This document shows, piece by piece, positions 45,601-64,000 of a stretch of DNA of 64,000 nucleotides (position 1 is the stretch's first letter; each line of letters begins with the position of its first letter). This DNA is from Rhea pennata. Lineage: Eukaryota; Chordata; Aves; Rheiformes; Rheidae. The DNA lies in assembly GCF_028389875.1 (NCBI RefSeq), contig NC_084667.1:59250570-59314569 (forward strand). Reading direction: 5' to 3'. The notes under the pieces are model-generated. The model had not been told where the DNA came from and made no database searches. It saw only the letters and a program-made list of their open reading frames with translations. The position numbers and the translations under genes were made by a program.

Positions 45601-48600
45601 GTGATTCATTCTGACCATTTCTGACTAGCAGGTGTCACTTTGAACTGCCTTGTTAAGAAGAGGTGAGGTTAATTTAGTGTTCAACATGCTGCTCATGTCC
45701 CTCAACAGTCTGTGAGGTATTTTTCATCTCTTTAGTGCACTAATAACTCTCCGAATGAACCTTCTTTTGTTGATGGTTCTCTTTTTGTGTCTGAAAAGCT
45801 TATGTAGTTTTCAGGATTGTTTGAGAAGACAATCCTTTACTTTACGAAGAATAGCATTTAAAGCAGCTGGTAGTATGTCAAGACTGCATTCCAGGATGGA
45901 ATGACAGTGTTTGGGTTTGCGTAGGGAATTAATGACTTGTAAGTTCCAGCTAATACAAAACAGAGCATGTGCATGCAAGATTTAGGGTGCTAGGTGTTCT
46001 CGTTTGAATAAGGAGAAACAAAGAGTGAAATTAAAATAAAAAGCCTGGATAGACTGATTGTTATTACAAAGCAGTGAACTGATACTGAGTATTGGAGGTA
46101 TACTGACATGACCTTTCTGTATCTTTAATTTGTGTGATAGAATTACTACCATACTTACATGACTGAAAGTTTGTAGGTTTGCTCTGTTTGCTTTATGCTT
46201 TCTTTGATTCAGATTTGTGTTACACTCAATTTCTTTGTTTGGTAGATGTCACTCTAGAGCTTATTATCTTGACCTGTCCAAGGTCATTATTTTGTGTGTG
46301 TTGGAAGAAAATTACTTTATTTGTAAGTGTTTGAAAACTGTTAAGTGACTGTACTTTGTAATGCTCTACATTGTGAGCACTATGTCTCTGCTGTATTTAC
46401 AACAATCTATGCAGGCACATACCTAATATGATATGTAAACTGCTTAAGCCAGGTGGCTAGTCTGTTGTAACTTTGGTCATGTTAGATATTTTTTCCCTGA
46501 TCTCAATTTTTTTTTACATACTAAAACTTTGTGTGTCTTGGGTTTTTTTTTCCCAATATTGTGTTAAATTAAAAATTAGCATTTAAATCTAGAATTCTTG
46601 CTCTATAGCAGCTGAAATTTGCAACACAGTAAACAGTATGCTGATGTCAGGATAGAAGCAGTAGGAATTTGCAAAGCCTTTGACTATGCCCTTTTTCTGT
46701 AGGGGTAAACAGAGGAAGAAAGGAACTAACTCCTTTGGAAGGTGACAACAGAAAAGCACAGTGTTTTTTTTTTTTTTTTTCCTCTCTTTTCCTCTGTATG
46801 AATGCATCTCTACTTCTCCCTCCCCCCGCCACACACACTGTATAAGATTTTCAGCTTCAGGTTACACACAAAAAAAAAATGTGATAATGTATTCAGATGT
46901 GATCATCTTTGATAAATTGGTATGCCTTTTTGTAAAATATAAAAACACCTCATGGAAACAGCAGCACACCTTCATGCTACTCTTGAAATATATTATAGAT
47001 GTTTATTAATCTTATTCTTACGAGGAATCGGATTTGAAAGCATAATGGATTACTATGTTTGTTGTCTTTCAGTCTGTAAATTATTCTCTCATAGTTTTAC
47101 AAAAGTCTGAACAATGTTTTCAAGAATTTTTTGTAAGTATTTTAGGAGATCATTTAAATGGATGTCTGAGGCAGCCTTGTAGAAGGGTTTATTGCTTTCC
47201 TGTCAATGACAGAGATTAGAACTCTGTGATTAGGATTCTGTTATGGGAGAACTGTGTCTCTTCAAGTTATCTATATCTTTTTATAACTTTTGAATTGGCA
47301 CCAGGTCAAGTACAATTGCTCATATTGGTTATTCTGAGGCAATGGAAAACTCATGGTTACTCTCTTAATATTTGGGTTAAAATGTGATGGCTTAAAAATT
47401 AGGCACACAGAACGAAGGCAAAGGAGAATGTATTTGTAAAAGAGATCTACAGGTCGTGATGGGTTTTAAGTTTGTTTCTGTCTTCTTTGGATTTAGATGG
47501 AATTCTTAAACCTGCTTTTCCTTTCTTCAAAAGTGTCCATGATGTGCGTGTCCAGTTACGAGCTACTCTGTTAGAACAGGCCCTTTTGCTGGCTTAGCCT
47601 TCTTTAGTTGCAACTTTTCATATATTCAGCCAGAACTGTGTGGGCATCATGTCTGACAGCCCTTTTTCTGGAAAGTAACCAAATTAGGGCCCAATTCATG
47701 CCTAAAATTTCAGTGTGCATGCAGTTGTCTTCTGCCTGGTTTCTCTGTGGAATACCTACTTTGCCAGCTGCCTGGGCTGCCTCATTCTTCTTTTATTTAA
47801 AGATAATGATTGCAGTGTCTGACAGTATTTTTCTATTACTCTCTTGATTTGTGGGCTATGGGTTGTTTTTTGTGTTGCTGTTGTTGTTTGATAACAGTGA
47901 ATGGCTGTTAATTTATCTGTGTTAATCACCTAGGATTCATTTAACTTCTGCTTTGATGGATAAATTATACCTCTTTTTTGAACATCCCCCTTCCCCCACA
48001 CACTTACCTACTCTGTTTTCCATCGTTAATAATGTTCCGCAAAGACTGTAAAATGTTGAAACAAGCAGAAAAAATTACCGCCCCTGTTCACATAGGACAA
48101 AACCAAACGATCACATACTTTGGAAAGCTTCAGACATGCAGAAAAAAGTCTGGTATTTAAAAGTCAGATTTTTCAGAACTTCTCTAGTATGAAATGAAAG
48201 CATCTATTCATCAGATATCCTCTGCTATTTTAATTTTCTTTTGATCAAAGGTTCAGTGCTTTGCATTCAGAATGGAAATTGTTAATTTAATGGCATGAAA
48301 GCATGCCAGATTATAATTAGCAGTGAGCTATATGCTGAAGTTTGCATAACCCATAACAATTTCCTCTATGACCGTGCTTGTCAGAAGCATTTATGTATAA
48401 ATTTCGTTTATCTACAGATTTGAGTTATATTAAATTGGTACACAGTTCTTTTTTAAGAACAATCTTATGGAGTGCATATTTAAACGAAGTACTTTAAACA
48501 TTCTGGGTAATATTGCTAGATAATAAATGAGAAATGTCTAATTGCGATATTTTGCTAATCAGCTAAACACTCCTGGAGTTATTCCAGATTAACTGTGGGT

Positions 48601-50174
48601 GTGAATATGAGCTTTTGTATTAAAATGTGGTAAGCCCAGGTTTGCTGCTTACCTAGGTTGCCAGTGTTTTCAGACAGTAGATTTTTGCAATATAAACTAA
48701 GGTGGTACCCAGCTCCTTTGCGGCAAGCAGGTATGCCGTCTCCATTTGCACCGCTGGAAACCATAACAGAAGATAATCTGAGTGTATATAAACAGAGTGA
48801 GCTACCTCTTTTTATAGATTAGTGTATGTGTGTGTATCTCTATATATCATTCTAAAGTAAGAGTACATCCTTAGGCTGTTGTGAAGTAGTGCATGTGTAG
48901 ATGGATGTTCACATGACAAAATCCTACAGTGCTCTTATTGTGACTGAAATTCCTTTTGGCTTTCTTTAAAAAATTAGACTTGTTTCTGTGCAAAGGTCTA
49001 ATACAATTTAGCTAATTCATTTTAAGTACTGGTTTATCAAAGCTTCCCCAAGTGTCTTCACGTAGGTAAGTTGTAATTTGTAGCTTTTGAAAAATCTTGG
49101 CTACTCTATAGTCTCTTCATCCTAATTTATATTTCCTAGTACAATTGAAGATTACATCCTAAGTATAAAGGAGTAATTCCTTAATTCTTTATTTTAGTTA
49201 TAGAGCATTTTTCTGGTAATATTTTTAAAAGAGTCAAGTGATTTCTCTTCTGTCTGTATTTCCACCTCGTTAGACTTGTTTGTCACTTCAGTAACAGGGC
49301 ATGTAATGATAATTACCTGAGTTCTTAAACATTTTTTGGTCTTCATTTGCATTTGGTAGAGGTGTTTACAAACATTCAGAAATTTACTGGCCTTGACATA
49401 GTGCATGACCTACTGACAGAATAGCACAGTGAAATGTTTGTTGCGAAGATTGTGTTATATAAATAATTTTTCCCAGCTATGACAGTTGTTGCAGCTTCAT
49501 CAAAAAAGCTACATCTAGACCCGTAGACAGTTGAACACCTGTGTGTAACTTGATTTACAGTGATGTAATTTTAGGGGACAGTTATAACTTTTAAAAATAC
49601 ATAGGTGTAATACCTTTTCTAGCCACTGGAAAAAGATGAAGATGGTGTTTTCTTCTTAATGGAAAACTGGAAAAGGAATACTGTTTTTTTTCTTATTGTT
49701 GATTGATCTATCTTTACTCTTTTTAGAGAAGTGGATAATATTTCTTCAAATTGAGCTCTTATTTAGTGGATGTTTGTGGAGATAGATAGTTGCAGATCAG
49801 TGGCATCTGCAGGTAGATTCTTACATACACCTATTGCTATATTCCTCTGGCAGCAAGCCAGAATCCTGAAGATGGAGCATTTAATTTGCCCGATTTTTTT
49901 TTTGGATGCTCATTAGAAATTCGTCTGCCATTTTGTAGTATATATTTTCATTTGTTATTTGTTTTGTGAGTATAAATATTAACCCTGGAAATGAAACTGG
50001 AAAACACTGTCAAAACCAGGACTTAAAATATTGCAAAAGTGTACAAAAATACCATAATATTCTCAATATAAATTTCAAATTCACATTCTTGAATAACTTC
50101 TTAAAGGAAAGATTATTGAGAATTCCTTATCTTATTTTTACTTTTGGTTAACTAGTGTACTCTTTAATTTCAGA

Positions 50175-62669
<12,495 letters not shown>

Positions 62670-63007
62670 TAGCGCAATGGCATCAAGTACTCAGGGCATG
62701 AATCAAAATGGGGGTGAAATTATGCAAAACAGAAGAGCATAAAATGCTCTCTCTGTCAGCATTCCTCAGCTGAGTAAGTGTCCTGGGAGAGCTACTGTAG
62801 CTAAGGGAAAATGGAGAGCATCTGTTGATTTAAACCCCTCTTGCCAGTAATACTGCCAGTAACATCTGAGATGTACTATTAATAAGGAGCTCACAGTCTC
62901 ACAGATGTTCTGGATTTGCATATGACTGATTGCGACTAGCGTAGGCTGCTAGGTCCTACTCCCAAAAGAACGTTAGAAATTTATCGGTTGCTGTTTCTGT
63001 TTTGCAG

Positions 63008-63016
63008 ACTGATGTG
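63008..63016 (+). other. KLC1: Candidate 9-nt microexon in KLC1
   Basis: ACTGATGTG (Thr-Asp-Val) lies between a strong acceptor (GCTGTTTCTGTTTTGCAG) and a strong donor (GTAAGTG). Nine nucleotides keep the phase-0 junction after residue 496 in frame. TGC words lie in the tract upstream, as is common for neural SRRM4-dependent microexons. No transcript evidence is available here. Confidence 0.4.
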
Positions 63017-63591
63017 GTAAGTGTTACTCTTTGAGGGGGACTGTTCCAGTTCTTCTAATGTGGAGAAGTCCTGTGCTGTCTCTGCATTCTCAAACCTTTG
63101 TTTTCAAGTAACCCTTTCTTGCTGTCTTAGAACGTGGGAAAAAGATTTCTTTCTTACCCTTTTGGGTGATTTGGTGTATGATGCCTTTTATAAAGGTATG
63201 TGAGATTGGACCGCAAACGAGGCTGATCAGTCAGTTTAAAATGGAAAGAAAAGGAAGAAAATGTAAATGAATAAAACCCAAAACTTGTAAAGTTCAATTT
63301 CTAGTTTTCTTTTTCTGTTTTTTATGGGAATGGAGGTAATTTTATTTAAGAAGTGGCTTCTTAATGTTTCCATGTAAAATTCTAATTGTAAATTGAAGTA
63401 AGCTGGTTGAGAATGGGTCCACAGAAAATGATGGGGCACATCTTTATAGATAATGACTATTTTATTTATTTATTTAAAGTGACACAGAGTTGTATTTTAA
63501 AGAATGATTCTGCAACATTTGTTGCTAGTGCAGAAGCAGGCTCCCAGAAAGCTGTTAGGAAAATTCTTCAGCAAGGAAAATTCAAGTGTGT

Positions 63592-63635
63592 GGGGGGGGG
63601 GTAGTTGATACAGTCACTTTTTTTTTTTTTTTTTT
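63592..63635 (+). repeat. G10 and T18 homopolymers
   Basis: G10 (63592-63601) and T18 (63618-63635), separated by 16 bases, in KLC1 intron 12. Confidence 0.9.
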
Positions 63636-64000
63636 AACTGAGAAGTATTTTCACGTTTTTTTCTGAAAGTTCATTTTTGATGCTTCTGTCATTCAAATGT
63701 GTTTTGAAAATAAGAAATGTGCTTTGCACCTTAAATAAAATCTTTGCTTTGTTTCTCAATTTGGTTCTTAGTTTTGCTGTTATCACTACACAGTGTAATT
63801 TTAATAAGAGTAAATACAACTAGGATAAATTGGCATAATAGTAATGACAAGACTGGTAGAAAACTCACTAGTAGTTATGTTCATCTACTTAAAAAAATCT
63901 TTTTAAGTTTTTGCTATAAAGCTTTTAACTAATTATTTGGAATTCAAGCTGGGAGGATATTGCTCATGGAGAAGTTTCTTTGAATCCCTGTTAAATCGGC

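Larger units (their letters stand above)
33415..50173 (+). other. KLC1: KLC1 intron 1 (about 16.8 kb)
   Basis: Long first intron between the CpG island and the start-codon exon. No exon or embedded gene recognised. It holds homopolymer runs (T17 at 35013, A30 at 42548, T17 at 46764), a pair of adjacent palindromes at 42603-42640, and a diverged local duplication around 38541-38625. It is a natural place for enhancers or alternative 5' exons, which cannot be called by eye. Confidence 0.75.

Overview
The window looks like a bird nuclear genome, or at least a sauropsid one. It has intron-rich vertebrate genes with GT-AG junctions, CpG-island promoters inside AT-rich DNA, and several fossil CR1 LINE pieces, including the typical avian CR1 3' end at about 60886-61010. 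The species cannot be fixed from sequence alone. Three conserved protein-coding genes are readable: BAG5 (minus strand), COA8, also called APOPT1 (plus strand), and KLC1 (plus strand, 5' part only). This matches the order BAG5-COA8-KLC1 on human 14q32, so the block is ordinary conserved vertebrate synteny. I see no operon, CRISPR array, toxin system or intact mobile element.

Layout. 1-6100: no recognisable gene; a degenerate CR1 copy (385-1040), a possible second fragment (1674-1725), a GC-rich patch (3008-3290) and a segment ending in AATAAA plus homopolymers (5145-5490). 6105-6290: a small isolated CpG cluster just past the BAG5 3' end. 6285-11570: BAG5, with one coding exon, a long 3'UTR and a spliced 5'UTR exon. 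10985-12560: a CpG island shared head-to-head by BAG5 and COA8, with a CCCCGCC-rich minisatellite between the two starts. 11869-20270: COA8, five coding exons joining to a 196-residue protein, with a 3'UTR of about 1.4 kb. 20270-32700: intergenic, AT-rich, with CR1 fossils. 32700-64000: KLC1, with a CpG island and noncoding exon 1, a 16.8 kb first intron, and eleven coding exons for residues 1-496. The C-terminal exons lie beyond the right edge.

Functional picture. The genes are neighbours but do not form a pathway. BAG5 is an Hsp70 co-chaperone, COA8 is a mitochondrial factor for cytochrome c oxidase, and KLC1 is the cargo-binding light chain of kinesin-1. Only BAG5 and COA8 share a regulatory element. 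The observations most worth checking are a GC-AG intron after KLC1 exon 12, a perfectly framed 9-nt microexon candidate in the next intron, a G11 run just upstream of the KLC1 exon 9 acceptor, and the GC minisatellite in the bidirectional promoter. All exon joins were checked by hand for reading phase; transcript ends and noncoding exons are inferred.
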